NCBI RefSeq assembly: GCF_000701445.1
Contig: NZ_JNIX01000002.1
Location: forward strand, 52,853 to 116,852
From: Brevundimonas bacteroides DSM 4726
Lineage (GTDB): Bacteria > Pseudomonadota > Alphaproteobacteria > Caulobacterales > Caulobacteraceae
Direction of reading: 5' to 3'
Length of the DNA: 64,000 nt
Below the pieces are notes generated by a model. The model was given only the letters and a program-made list of their open reading frames with translations. It ran no database searches and had not been told where the DNA came from. The first letter of the stretch is position 1. Each line of letters opens with the position of its first letter. Positions 1-10,283 of the stretch are shown here, piece after piece. The position numbers were made by a program, and so were the translations under genes.

Positions 1-771
<771 letters not shown>

Positions 772-822
772 GGACGTCAGCCTCGAGCGGCGCAGGGGCC
801 GAAATACGGCCAGAAGGAAAGG

Positions 823-1455
823 TCAGGCCACGGCCTTCAGGAAGGCCGCGATCCGGGCGGGGTCCTTAACACCGGGGGCGCTTTCCACGCCAGAGGACAC
901 ATCCAGCAGGGGCGCGCCGCTGATCGCCGCAGCCTTGGCCGCGTTCTGCGGCGTCAGTCCGCCCGCCAGAAACCAGTCGTGACGGAACGTTCGCCCCCGC
1001 ATCATCGCCCATTCGAAGGACGCGCCTACGCCGCCGGGCAGATCGGACCCCTCGGGCGGCCTGGCGTCGAACATCAGGTGATCGGCGCGATCCTCCCACT
1101 CGGCCGCTCCGTCGAGATCGGCTGGCGTCGAGACCGGCAGCACCTTGATGATCCCCGCTCCGGTCAGCCTCCGCACCTCCGCGGCCCGCGCGACCGTCTC
1201 GCGCCCGTGCAATTGCACGAAGTCGGGCCTCAGATGCGCGCCGATCCGGTCCAGAACATCGTCAGCGGCATCGACGGTCACCGCCACGATCGCCGCCCGT
1301 CCCCGCGCCCTCTCGAACAACGGCCGGGCGTCCTCCGGCGAGAGGTTTCGGGGACTGCGGGCGAAAAACACCGCCCCGACGAAGGCCGCGCCATGATCCA
1401 GCGCGACATCGAGGGCATAGGCCGTGGTCAGGCCGCAGATCTTCACACGGGTCAT
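823..1455 (-). CDS. trpF: Phosphoribosylanthranilate isomerase
   Basis: It isomerises phosphoribosylanthranilate in tryptophan biosynthesis and folds as a single (beta/alpha)8 barrel. The canonical N-terminus MTRVKICGLTT carries the catalytic Cys, FVQLHG lies mid-protein, and FLAGGLTPQNA followed by LDVSSGVES near the end forms the phosphate site and catalytic Asp. I chose ATG 1455 because it gives the family's standard start (210 aa). The frame is open up to a GTG at 1506 that overlaps the rsuA stop (GTGA), so a 17-residue extension with translational coupling is possible. It sits in the run rsmC-rsuA-trpF-trpB. Confidence 0.95.
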   Translation of the reverse strand: MTRVKICGLTTAYALDVALDHGAAFVGAVFFARSPRNLSPEDARPLFERARGRAAIVAVTVDAADDVLDRIGAHLRPDFVQLHGRETVARAAEVRRLTGAGIIKVLPVSTPADLDGAAEWEDRADHLMFDARPPEGSDLPGGVGASFEWAMMRGRTFRHDWFLAGGLTPQNAAKAAAISGAPLLDVSSGVESAPGVKDPARIAAFLKAVA

Positions 1456-1502
1456 GCACGGGAGGTGCAGCCCGGGTCCCGCCGGGTCAATCCCGCTGAC
1501 CG

Positions 1503-2234
1503 TCACGCGAAGATCGCCATGACTTCGTCACTCGTCGCGCGACGCCAATGGCCCGGCTGCAGATCGCCCGGCAGCGCCAGCCCGCCCAGCCGCTCGCGAT
1601 GCAGGGCCTCGACGTGATTGCCGACCGCCGCGAACATCCGCCGCACCTGATGATAGCGCCCCTCGGTCACGGTCAGTCGCGCTTCGGTCTGAGTGATCGG
1701 CTCCAGCACCGCTGGAGCCAGCGGCTTGTCGTCGCCCTCCAGCACCAGGTCGCCCGAGGAGAACAGCGCACCTTCCATCCCCGTCAGAGATCGCGCCAGG
1801 GTCGCGCGATAGACCTTGGCCACATGCCGCTTTGGGCTGATGACACGGTGCAGCAGGTCGCCGTCATCAGTCAGCAGCAAAAGCCCGCTTGTCTGCTTGT
1901 CCAGTCGCCCGATGGTCGAGATCGCCGGATCCCTCCGCCGCCAGCGGTCGGGCAGGACGTCATAGACCAAGGCCCCGTCCTCCTTGTGCGAACAGGTCAT
2001 GCCCAGCGGCTTGTTCAGGATCAGAACGAGGCCCGGCGGCGGATCGACGGGCCGCCCGTCGATGAGCATCCGCTCTGGCAGGTCCGGCGTCACCGTGATT
2101 CGGCGGGACACATCATCCACATCGACGCCGTCCAGCACGATCCCACCGACCTTGCCCAGCCGCGCGATCTCGGCCCGCGAGCCATAGCCCATCGACGACA
2201 GCAGCTTGTCCACCCGGGTGGTAGCGATTTTCAC
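1503..2234 (-). CDS. rsuA: Ribosomal small-subunit pseudouridine synthase, RsuA family
   Basis: This 243-aa protein has an N-terminal S4 RNA-binding domain (about residues 5-60, RVDKLLSSMGYGSRAE) and a pseudouridine synthase domain. The catalytic Asp lies in GRLDKQTSGLLLL near residue 110, and EGRYHQVRRMF follows toward the C-terminus. The known substrate of the family is U516 of 16S rRNA. The RluB/RluE relatives share the fold, so substrate assignment rests on overall resemblance. Its ATG overlaps the stop of the upstream methyltransferase by 4 bp (ATGA), which indicates translational coupling of two rRNA-modification genes. Confidence 0.85.
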   Translation of the reverse strand: MKIATTRVDKLLSSMGYGSRAEIARLGKVGGIVLDGVDVDDVSRRITVTPDLPERMLIDGRPVDPPPGLVLILNKPLGMTCSHKEDGALVYDVLPDRWRRRDPAISTIGRLDKQTSGLLLLTDDGDLLHRVISPKRHVAKVYRATLARSLTGMEGALFSSGDLVLEGDDKPLAPAVLEPITQTEARLTVTEGRYHQVRRMFAAVGNHVEALHRERLGGLALPGDLQPGHWRRATSDEVMAIFA

Positions 2235-3130
2235 TTCACCGCCTCGAACAGCTTGTAGCCGCCCTGGTCCGCGACCGGCCGCACCCGCTTGAAGGCCGTA
2301 TTCAGCTCGGCCTCATAGGGCAGGTGGCGGTTCGCCACGAGCCACAGCACTCCGCCCTTCTTGAGCAGGCCGGCGGCCTTGCGGATAAAGGCCTGTCCCA
2401 GCCGCCGGTCCTCGGCCCCGCCGTCGTGGAAGGGTGGGTTCGACACGACGAAATCGAGGTCGCCGCCGTCGTCCAGCGTCCGCGTATCGGCCCACTCGAA
2501 CGTCGCGCGCGCATCCTCAATGTTGCGCCGGGCCGCCTCGACCGCGCGCCGGTCCAGATCCACCAGCCGCAGCGCGGTCACGCCTGCCGACCTCAGCACC
2601 ACCGTCGCCAGGGCTCCATATCCGCAGCCCAGGTCAATGCCGGCGCCCTTCAGCTCCGGCACATGGGCCGCCAACAGGGCCGAGCCCGGATCGATCCGGT
2701 CCCAGGCGAACACGCCCGGCTGGGACCAGGCGTCCAGCCCTTCGACCTTCTGCGGCCCGCCCGCCGCGATCGCCGCCTCGATGCCCTCGACCGTCTCCGG
2801 ACGGACCGCGATGCAACGCCGATGGTGCGCCTTGGCCGCCTCGGTGAAGTTCAGGCCGAATCCCTCCAGCTCCTTCTTGAGCCGCGACCCGCCGCGATCC
2901 TTGGGTGCCAGAACGTCCAGCCGACCCCCGACCTTCAGGACCCGCAACGCCTGCGCCACCACATAGCGACGCTCCAATACCCCCGACGGGGCATAGATCA
3001 TCGCGGACTCTACCGAGCCAGTAGCCAGGCTTTCCAGCGCGGCCGAACCGGGAATCAGCGGCGAGGTCTGGTTGGCATTGCCAGGCGGGTCGAACACCAG
3101 CGGCGGGCGGCCGTAGAGCAGGGTTATCAT
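2231..3130 (-). CDS. rsmC: Class I SAM-dependent methyltransferase, RsmC-like
   Basis: This is a probable rRNA (guanine-N2) methyltransferase of 299 aa. The C-terminal half has the SAM motif I IDLGCGYGALA, an acidic loop RLVDLDRRAVE and the NPPF catalytic motif (VVSNPPFHDGG). The N-terminal half is the degenerate methyltransferase-like domain usual in RsmC. ATG 3130 is preferred over GTG 3136 because GAGG lies 5 nt before the ATG. It is the first gene of the leftward rsmC-rsuA-trpF-trpB run. RsmC (G1207 of 16S rRNA) is the best match; RlmG is the main alternative. Confidence 0.8.
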   Translation of the reverse strand: MITLLYGRPPLVFDPPGNANQTSPLIPGSAALESLATGSVESAMIYAPSGVLERRYVVAQALRVLKVGGRLDVLAPKDRGGSRLKKELEGFGLNFTEAAKAHHRRCIAVRPETVEGIEAAIAAGGPQKVEGLDAWSQPGVFAWDRIDPGSALLAAHVPELKGAGIDLGCGYGALATVVLRSAGVTALRLVDLDRRAVEAARRNIEDARATFEWADTRTLDDGGDLDFVVSNPPFHDGGAEDRRLGQAFIRKAAGLLKKGGVLWLVANRHLPYEAELNTAFKRVRPVADQGGYKLFEAVK

Positions 3131-3230
3131 CGGCACCTCTTAACCCCGAAGGCTCTCCTGTCGAAAGCCATTGCCCACGGCCCACCTTCGTTTCACATGC
3201 TGTGCCGACCCAGTCCCGAAGGAGCGCCCC

Positions 3231-3986
3231 ATGACCCACCCCATTCGCGTCGGCGTCGGCGGCTGGACCTATGAACCGTGGCGCGGCGTCTTCTATCCGG
3301 ACAAGCTCAGCCAGAAGAAGGAGCTGGGGTTCGCGTCGCGCGCCCTGACCTCCATCGAGATCAACGGCACCTACTATTCCACCTTCAAGCCCGACAGCTG
3401 GATGAAGTGGCGCGACGAAACGCCGGACGGCTTCGTCTTCTCGGTCAAGGCCAGCCGCTACTGCACCAATCGCAAGGTGCTGTCCGACATGGGCGAGTCC
3501 ATGGACCGCTTCCTGGGCCAGGGCCTGACGGCGCTGGGCGACAAGCTCGGCCCGATCAACTGGCAGTTCATGGGCACGAAGAAGTTCGACGCCGGGGACT
3601 TCGAGGGATTCCTGAAGCTCCTGCCGAGCGAACGCGACGGCGTGCGCCTGCGTCACGCGCTGGAGGTGCGGAACCCGACCTTCGACACCCCGGCCTTCTT
3701 CGACCTGGCGGCGAAGTACGGGGTCGCCATCGTCTACGCCGAGGACGACGAGGCTCCCGAGTGGCCCCGCATCAACCAGCCGACGGCCGACTTCACCTAC
3801 GCCCGGCTGATGTCCAGTCGCGAGGACGAGCCGACCGGCATGACCTCGGCCGAGCTCGACGCCGTCGCCGCCCGTACGAAAGCCTGGGCCAAGCGCGGCG
3901 AGGTCTTTGCCTACTTCATCGCCGGGGCGAAGGTCCGCAATCCGGCGGCGGCCCAGGCCCTGATCGGCAAGCTCGCCTCCGCCTAA
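3231..3986 (+). CDS. DUF72 domain-containing protein (YecE family)
   Basis: This 251-aa protein of the DUF72/YecE family probably folds as a TIM barrel. Family hallmarks are VGVGGWTYEPWRGVFYP at the start, EINGTYYS, KWRDETPDGFVFSVKASR and HALEVRNPTF. The biochemical role of the family is not established. The start is ATG 3231 with GGAG 7 nt upstream (GGAGCGCCCC); an upstream in-frame start at 3171 lacks support. It stands alone, divergent from rsmC and 78 bp before the alcohol dehydrogenase gene. Confidence 0.85.
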   Translation: MTHPIRVGVGGWTYEPWRGVFYPDKLSQKKELGFASRALTSIEINGTYYSTFKPDSWMKWRDETPDGFVFSVKASRYCTNRKVLSDMGESMDRFLGQGLTALGDKLGPINWQFMGTKKFDAGDFEGFLKLLPSERDGVRLRHALEVRNPTFDTPAFFDLAAKYGVAIVYAEDDEAPEWPRINQPTADFTYARLMSSREDEPTGMTSAELDAVAARTKAWAKRGEVFAYFIAGAKVRNPAAAQALIGKLASA

Positions 3987-4064
3987 TCTCGGCCTGCCGG
4001 TTGCGGCCTGACCGACCCGGCCACATTTACGCCGTCACGTCCTCCGCCAACCGAGAGCCCGCCC

Positions 4065-5123
4065 ATGCCGATCGCCACCCGCGCCTTCGCCGCCGTCGCC
4101 GCAGACAAGCCGCTGGAGCTCTACAGCTTCGAGCGCCGCGACCCCGGCCCGGACGACGTGGCCATCGACATCAAGTTCTGCGGCGTCTGTCACTCCGACC
4201 TGCACGTCGCCGCCAATGACCTGGGCAACACCCGCTACCCCATCGTGCCCGGCCATGAGGTGGCGGGGATCGTCTCGGCGGTCGGCTCGAACGTCACGAA
4301 GTTCAAGGTCGGCGACCGCGTCGGCGTCGGCTGCATGGTCGACAGCTGCCGCGTCTGCGAACCCTGCCGCCAGGGCGAGGAGCAGTACTGCGTCCCCGGC
4401 ATGACCCAGACCTACGGCTCGCCCGATCCCAAGGGCGGCCCCGTCAATCAGAAGATCACCCAGGGCGGCTATTCCGACCACATCACGGTCGATCAGAACT
4501 ATGTCCTGTCGATCCCCGACGCGATCCCGCTGGACGCCGCCGCGCCCCTGCTGTGCGCCGGCATCACCACCTATTCCCCGCTGAAGGAATGGAAGATCGG
4601 GCCGGGCTCGAAGGTCGCCGTCATCGGCCTGGGCGGGCTCGGCCACATGGCGGTCAAGCAGGCCGCCGCCCTGGGCGCCGAAGTCACCGTCCTGTCCACC
4701 TCGGACCGCAAGAAGGCGGACGCCGAGCGCATGGGCGCGAAGCACTTCCTCATCAACTCCGACACCGCAGCGATGCAGGCGGCGGCCGAAAAGTTCGACC
4801 TCATCATCAACACCGTATCGGCCACGCACGAGATCGCCAGCCACATCCAGCTGCTGGCGCGGGACGGCACCATGGTCATGCTGGGCCTGACCACCGAGGG
4901 CCTGCCGGTCTACGCCCTGCCGCTCTTGTGGCGTCGCCGCCGCATCGCCGGCAGCCTGATCGGCGGCATCCGCGAAACCCAGGAGATGCTGGATTTCTGC
5001 GCCCAGCACCGCATCGCCTCGGACATCGAGGTCATCGCCCCGTCCGAGATCAATACCGCCTACGAGCGCATGGGCCGCTCGGACGTGCGCTACCGCTTCG
5101 TGCTGGACATGGCGCGGCTGTAG
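4065..5123 (+). CDS. Zinc-dependent NAD(P) alcohol dehydrogenase (cinnamyl-alcohol/YahK type)
   Basis: This is a medium-chain dehydrogenase of 352 aa. The catalytic zinc ligands are Cys in CGVCHSDLH and GHEVAGIV. The structural zinc is bound by the four-cysteine lobe CRVCEPCRQGEEQYC. The Rossmann motif is GLGGLGHMAVKQAA. The following STSDRKK favours NADP(H), as in YahK/cinnamyl-alcohol dehydrogenases that reduce a broad range of aldehydes. It is convergent with mdh 25 bp downstream. The physiological substrate cannot be told from sequence. Confidence 0.9.
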   Translation: MPIATRAFAAVAADKPLELYSFERRDPGPDDVAIDIKFCGVCHSDLHVAANDLGNTRYPIVPGHEVAGIVSAVGSNVTKFKVGDRVGVGCMVDSCRVCEPCRQGEEQYCVPGMTQTYGSPDPKGGPVNQKITQGGYSDHITVDQNYVLSIPDAIPLDAAAPLLCAGITTYSPLKEWKIGPGSKVAVIGLGGLGHMAVKQAAALGAEVTVLSTSDRKKADAERMGAKHFLINSDTAAMQAAAEKFDLIINTVSATHEIASHIQLLARDGTMVMLGLTTEGLPVYALPLLWRRRRIAGSLIGGIRETQEMLDFCAQHRIASDIEVIAPSEINTAYERMGRSDVRYRFVLDMARL

Positions 5124-5148
5124 AGGCCGCGCCTGCCACCCAGACGGA

Positions 5149-6123
<975 letters not shown>

Positions 6124-6303
6124 CTATGTTGGCCGACCGCGCTGAGCGGTGCTTGAGGCCGGGGGCTTTGCTGCGGTGCGATGTCAGAAATCGTCGGGCG
6201 GCGGTCTAGACGCCATGAGGCACGGTCGCAAGCGGGGGAAGCGGGGTTTACCGATGGCCGGGCTCCTGCGAGCTTCGGCCTCCAGTTATGAGGAGTTACG
6301 CCC

Positions 6304-7191
6304 ATGCGCGCCGTTCTCGCCGCCCTTCTGATGACCACCGTCGCCGCCCCTGCCCTCGCACAAACGCCGCCCGCCACGATCGGCCAGCAGTATGTTCCCG
6401 CGCCCTGGTGGATGCGCGATCCGGTGATCACCTCCATAGGCTATGTCCGGGTCGAACTTCAGGCCAACCGGGCGCAGTTCTCAGCCAGCTTCCAGACCGT
6501 CGACCGCAGCGTCGCGGACGCCTCCCGCGAGGCCGCCGATCAGGTCCGCGCGCTCAGCCGGGCGCTGGCGGCCTATGGTGCCGAAACCGTGAGGGTCGAG
6601 ACCACCCTTTCGACCCAGCCGCTGTACGACCAGTACCGCGACGAGAACGGCATCCTGCGCGAAAACACCCGCGCCGACCGCATCGAACGCTATCGCGCCG
6701 ACGCCACGATCCAGGTCCAGGTGCGTGACGTGTCGGTGCTGGAACGGGTCTATGCGACGGTGGTGGCCTCCCAGCCCGCCTCGATCGGCCAGGTCTATTT
6801 CCAGCTGGAACCCGACAACGTCGCCAAGACCAATCTTGCGGCCGCCGCCATGCGCGACGCGCGCACCCGGGCCGAGAACGCGGCGCGCAATGCCGGGGCG
6901 ACCCTGGGGTCGGTGCGGGTCATCGATCCGACCGGGCGGGCCTGCCAGACCGATGTTCTGGCGGGCTGGCCATCGTACGGTGGCGGCGCGGGCCAGGCGA
7001 CGACGGTGGACTCCGACATCGTCGTGACCGGCAGCCGGATGTTCGCCCCGCCCGCACCCCCGCCCCCGCCGCCACCCCCAGCCCCCGGTCAGGCGCCGTC
7101 CGAGGCGCAGATCGAGGCGGCGCGGCTGGCGTTGCAGCCGCCGCTGCAGGTGCTGACCGATCAGGCCTGTGTCGTCTATGGACTGAACTGA
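6304..7191 (+). CDS. SIMPL (DUF541) domain periplasmic protein with proline-rich tail
   Basis: The 295-aa product starts with a signal peptide (MRAVLAALLMTTVAAPALAQ). A SIMPL/DUF541-type domain follows, about residues 40-215, recognisable from paired segments such as VRVETTLSTQPLYDQYRD and AAAAMRDARTRAENAARNAGATLG. The C-terminus has a run of alternating Pro and Ala near residue 250, then a short helical tail with two Cys. SIMPL proteins are envelope proteins of unclear function. GAGGAG lies just upstream of the ATG. The HIT gene starts 2 bp after its stop, so the two are probably co-transcribed. Confidence 0.75.
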   Translation: MRAVLAALLMTTVAAPALAQTPPATIGQQYVPAPWWMRDPVITSIGYVRVELQANRAQFSASFQTVDRSVADASREAADQVRALSRALAAYGAETVRVETTLSTQPLYDQYRDENGILRENTRADRIERYRADATIQVQVRDVSVLERVYATVVASQPASIGQVYFQLEPDNVAKTNLAAAAMRDARTRAENAARNAGATLGSVRVIDPTGRACQTDVLAGWPSYGGGAGQATTVDSDIVVTGSRMFAPPAPPPPPPPPAPGQAPSEAQIEAARLALQPPLQVLTDQACVVYGLN

Positions 7192-7193
7192 GC

Positions 7194-7616
7194 GTGAGCG
7201 GCTTTCGACCCGACCCGGCCTTCGAAGCCAGGTCGATCTTCGCCGTGGACTGGCCGCTTTGTCATGTGCGGATGCAGACCGACGCGCGCTTTCCCTGGTT
7301 GATCCTGATCCCGCGCGTTCAGGGCGCGACAGAGATCGAACACCTGTCCGCAGATGACCGGACCCGGCTGATGGAGGAAATCGTGCGAGCCGGGGCACGG
7401 GTCCGGGATCTCGGCGAAGCGACGGGGCGGCCGGTGGACAAGCTGAACCTCGCCGCGCTCGGCAACGTCACGGCCCAGCTGCATGTCCATGTGGTCGGTC
7501 GACGCCGGGACGACCCCCTTTGGCCCGATCCGGTCTGGGGGCGAGGCAAGGCCGAGCCGATGAATGACGACCAGATAGAAACGGCCCTCACACTGGTTCG
7601 GGGCGGCGAACGCTAG
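7194..7616 (+). CDS. HIT-family hydrolase
   Basis: This 140-aa histidine-triad nucleotide-binding protein starts at GTG 7194, 2 bp after the SIMPL stop. The core motif reads AQLHVHVVGR, so the first His of the usual HxHxHxx is Gln while the middle (nucleophilic) and last His remain; this Q-variant is common in proteobacterial HIT proteins. KLNLAALGNVTAQ is the preceding strand-loop. Likely substrates are dinucleoside polyphosphates or nucleotidyl conjugates. Its last 4 bp overlap the convergent tryptophan dioxygenase gene. Confidence 0.85.
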   Translation: MSGFRPDPAFEARSIFAVDWPLCHVRMQTDARFPWLILIPRVQGATEIEHLSADDRTRLMEEIVRAGARVRDLGEATGRPVDKLNLAALGNVTAQLHVHVVGRRRDDPLWPDPVWGRGKAEPMNDDQIETALTLVRGGER

Positions 7617-8410
7617 AGCTGGGTCCGGATCGACCACAGCTCGGGAAAACAGCGGCGCTCCAGCGTCGACGACAGATAGCCCACGCCGTCGGTGCCGCCC
7701 GTGCCGCGCCGACGGCCAATGATGCGTTCCACCGTCACCACATGCTTGTGCCGCCAGGTGACCAGGGCGTCGTCCAGATCGACCAGCTTTTCCGCCAGCT
7801 GATAGAGCGCCCACCAGCGGTCGGTGTCGCGATAGACCTCAAGCCACGCCGCCTCGACGTCGGCCGACGGGATGTAGGGGCGCGACACATCCCTATTCAG
7901 CACGGCTTGGGGCACGGGAAGGCCCACGGCCGCCAGCTGGGCGAGGGTGTCGTCGTAAAGACTGGGCGACGCCAGGGCCTGAGACAGCGCCGCGTGGGCG
8001 TCAGGGCGATCGGTCTGAAAGACCAGGAACTTGGGATCCTTCAGGCCCAGCATGGTCTCCAGCCGCCGGAACTGGTCGCTCTGAAAGCCGGAGCTGGAGC
8101 CCAGGACGCCGCGAAAGCGCAGGTAGTCGGCGGGCGTCATGGTGGCCAGGATGTCCCAGCTCTGCGTCATCACCGCCTGGATCCGGCTGACCCGCGCCAG
8201 GCTCTTGTAGGCCGGAACCAGGTCTCCGGCGCGCACCAGGCCCTGGGCCAAGGCCACCTCGTGCAGGATCTGCTTGAGCCACAGCTCCTTGGCCTGGTGG
8301 ATGATGACGAAGAGCATCTCGTCGTGCTGGCCGCTGACCGGCTTCTGGGCCGACAGCAGCCGGTCCAGGTCCAGATAGCGGGCGTAGGTCATGTCGGCGG
8401 CGTCGGTCAT
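7613..8410 (-). CDS. kynA: Tryptophan 2,3-dioxygenase
   Basis: This haem dioxygenase opens the indole ring of tryptophan to N-formylkynurenine, the first step of the kynurenine route. From ATG 8410 the product is 265 aa, close to known bacterial enzymes. It has FVIIHQAKELWLKQ with the substrate-side His, LRFRGVLGSSSGFQS with the carboxylate-binding Arg, and WRHKHVVTVERIIG with the proximal haem His. The frame stays open upstream to 8617, adding 69 residues with no family counterpart. No kynureninase or formamidase gene is adjacent. Confidence 0.93.
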   Translation of the reverse strand: MTDAADMTYARYLDLDRLLSAQKPVSGQHDEMLFVIIHQAKELWLKQILHEVALAQGLVRAGDLVPAYKSLARVSRIQAVMTQSWDILATMTPADYLRFRGVLGSSSGFQSDQFRRLETMLGLKDPKFLVFQTDRPDAHAALSQALASPSLYDDTLAQLAAVGLPVPQAVLNRDVSRPYIPSADVEAAWLEVYRDTDRWWALYQLAEKLVDLDDALVTWRHKHVVTVERIIGRRRGTGGTDGVGYLSSTLERRCFPELWSIRTQL

Positions 8411-8673
8411 GGGGCCTCTATCGGCCCATACCGGACCGGCCTCAAGGTTCAGCCGACAAGGACGGGGGGCGCTCCGGCCCGCCGCCAGGAAGCCATAGAC
8501 GCTCTCGGCTTCTGGGGCGATGAACGCCTCGGCCAGCGTCTGCCGCTTTACAGGGTCGAGACCCGCGACGGCGGCCCGTACGGCCTCCGTCGCCAGCGAT
8601 TGAACACCCTGCGCCAACCCGTACCAGCCGCCTTACAGGCCGCATTGCTGTGAACGCCGTTGGCAACGAGGCT
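8411..8673. other. Gene-poor stretch upstream of kynA with an open extension of its frame
   Basis: No independent gene is convincing here. The kynA frame remains open upstream to 8617 on the minus strand and would encode a helical, Ala-rich segment (for example VRAAVAGLDPVKRQTLAEAF) that is not part of the dioxygenase family. It may be a decayed gene, an N-terminal extension, or chance openness in GC-rich DNA. The kynA promoter should lie in this interval. Confidence 0.35.
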
Positions 8674-9117
8674 TCAGAGCCTGAGCGTCCGTGAGGCCGC
8701 CAAACGGGCGAAAGCAATCGTGAGAGCCTTGCGCCTCGCTGCCGCGAGAGGCGTTTCCGAAGCCTCACGGACCACCGCGCCACCGAAACCGTCGGCGACG
8801 ATCAGGCCCGGATGATCAGGCAGCAGGCTCTGGGGAAAGTCCGGGGCTACGGCGAAGAAGAAGACATCGCAGAAGGGGGCATACTCCGGCCATTTGCGGT
8901 CTACGCGGTAATCTTCCGCGCCCGACTTCACCTCGCAGATGACGATATCACCCTTACGGCCCAGGGCCATGACGTCGGCGCGGCGGCCGTTGGGCAACCC
9001 CACCTCGAGCAGGGGCGCATAGCCCATGTCGGCCAGCAGCCGCGCCGCGCCCCGGGTGACCGAGAGCGTGGTCTCGCGGCGGCTGAAGACCAGCTCCAGA
9101 TGGACGGCGGCGGACAT
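8674..9117 (-). CDS. mmcB: MmcB family DNA repair protein
   Basis: This 147-aa protein matches the MmcB (formerly DUF1052) family, known in Caulobacter as an SOS-induced factor needed for mitomycin C resistance. The core looks like a PD-(D/E)xK nuclease fold: RRADVMALGRKGDIVICEVKSG supplies the Asp and the ExK. DYRVDRKWPEYAPFCDVFFFAVAP follows. A perfect GTTC-N7-GTTC LexA operator lies 12 bp before its start codon, which agrees independently with this identity. It is downstream of the lipocalin gene on the same strand. Confidence 0.9.
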   Translation of the reverse strand: MSAAVHLELVFSRRETTLSVTRGAARLLADMGYAPLLEVGLPNGRRADVMALGRKGDIVICEVKSGAEDYRVDRKWPEYAPFCDVFFFAVAPDFPQSLLPDHPGLIVADGFGGAVVREASETPLAAARRKALTIAFARLAASRTLRL

Positions 9118-9128
9118 GCCGCCACTAT

Positions 9129-9143
9129 GTTCCGCTTGTGTTC
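9129..9143 (-). promoter_or_regulatory. LexA (SOS) operator of mmcB
   Basis: GTTC-CGCTTGT-GTTC fits the alphaproteobacterial LexA box GTTC-N7-GTTC exactly. It lies between the lipocalin stop and the mmcB start, 11-26 bp upstream of the mmcB ATG, where bound LexA would block initiation. mmcB is a known SOS gene in Caulobacter, so placement and identity agree. Confidence 0.85.
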
Positions 9144-9162
9144 TCGCGGCAAGCGGGGCCGG

Positions 9163-9687
9163 TCAGGCTCCCGTATGGGTGACCCGGCTCGTGTCGAAGC
9201 CGAGCGCCCGAGCCCGGGCCAAGGTGGCGGCGCGGACGGAGGCGGCGGGGCTCTGGCTGCGCTGCCAGATCCACCAGCTGGACTTGTCGGGCAGGCCCAT
9301 GATGGCCCAGCTGTAGTCCGGGGCATGGTCCCAAACCCAGTATTGCTGGGACGCCAGTCCACCGAAGCTGAGCAGACCGGCCAAGCTGAAACGGAACTTG
9401 GCGTTGGAGGTGGTGTCGGTGACGCGGGCGGTGGCGCGAAGCGTCTCGACCTGGCCGCTGGGACGACGGACACAGGTGACGAGGATGGCGTAGCGTCCCG
9501 TGCTCGACGGATTGAAGTCGATCTGGGCGCGGCTGCAATCGCGCTGCATCCCGTTCGGGTTCCTGGCGATCTCGAACCAGCGGCCGTCGAACCGGTCGAG
9601 GTCGACGGCGGTCGCCTGGGCCAGGGCCGGGGCGGCGGAGGTCAGCAGGACGGCGGCGGCGGCCGCGCCGAGCAACGGTCGGATCAT
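9163..9687 (-). CDS. Lipocalin family protein, exported
   Basis: A 174-aa protein with a signal peptide ending in ALA (start ATG 9687, MIRPLLGAAAAAVLL). The first lipocalin motif is intact as FDGRWFEIARNPNGMQRDC. YWVWDHAPDYSWAIMGLPDKSSWWIWQRS matches the Blc-type third strand region. A lipobox is not evident, so it is probably a soluble periplasmic carrier of small hydrophobic ligands or lysophospholipids rather than a lipoprotein. It lies 54 bp downstream of the GNAT gene and upstream of mmcB. Confidence 0.85.
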   Translation of the reverse strand: MIRPLLGAAAAAVLLTSAAPALAQATAVDLDRFDGRWFEIARNPNGMQRDCSRAQIDFNPSSTGRYAILVTCVRRPSGQVETLRATARVTDTTSNAKFRFSLAGLLSFGGLASQQYWVWDHAPDYSWAIMGLPDKSSWWIWQRSQSPAASVRAATLARARALGFDTSRVTHTGA

Positions 9688-9740
9688 TCGGTCTCTCCCT
9701 TGGGCCGGAGCTACGGGCGAGACCTCGACAGGGTTGCGGC

Positions 9741-10283
9741 TCAGCTTCGTTGCGCGCGCCACTGTTCGCGCGACTGGCCCCAGCGGTCGACGGGGAAGGT
9801 CTCGAAAGGCGGGGGCAGGACGGCGGGGCCGAGGTTGGTCGAGCCGAGCGCCCGAGCCAGGTTCTGGGAGCCCGTGTTGTCCGGATCGATGCAGTGGATG
9901 ACCTCGGTCCAGCCGAGCACATCGAAGGCGTAGTCGATGGCGGCGGTCGCGGCCTCGATCCCGTAGCCCTTGCCTTGCGCGTCAGGGTGCAGGCCCCAGC
10001 CGACCTCGGTTCCGGGCCAGCCGAGCGGCGTCCACGGGCCGATGCGGCCCAGCCACAGGCCGGATTGGCGATCGATGACCGAGAACATGGCCACGCCCGA
10101 CAGCGCCCAGGCCCCGGCCATGCCCATGAAACCGCGCCAGGCGGCCTCGGCCGGCTGGGGGCCGCCGACGAAGCGCGAGGTGGGGTGGGCCATGAACTCG
10201 GCCCAGCGCGGGAAGTCCTCGCTGGCCGTGGGGCGCAGGATCAGGCGGTCGGTGTGCAGTGTGGGGCCGGGGGCGGTCGTCAC
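9741..10283 (-). CDS. GNAT family N-acetyltransferase (RimJ/RimL-like)
   Basis: This 180-aa acetyltransferase has the RimJ/RimL layout: LHTDRLILRPTASEDFPRWA at the start, the acetyl-CoA loop LHPDAQGKGYGIEAATAAI (the Q/RxxGxG/A equivalent), then HCIDPDNTGSQNLARALG. The substrate is unknown. Its GTG start at 10283 overlaps the thpR stop by 4 bp (GTGA), so translation is probably coupled to thpR. Confidence 0.88.
   Translation of the reverse strand: MTTAPGPTLHTDRLILRPTASEDFPRWAEFMAHPTSRFVGGPQPAEAAWRGFMGMAGAWALSGVAMFSVIDRQSGLWLGRIGPWTPLGWPGTEVGWGLHPDAQGKGYGIEAATAAIDYAFDVLGWTEVIHCIDPDNTGSQNLARALGSTNLGPAVLPPPFETFPVDRWGQSREQWRAQRS

Noticed and set aside
3130..3145. TTAACC near the rsmC start as a CtrA half site
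   Set aside because: Only a single half site; no TTAA-N7-TTAA pair.
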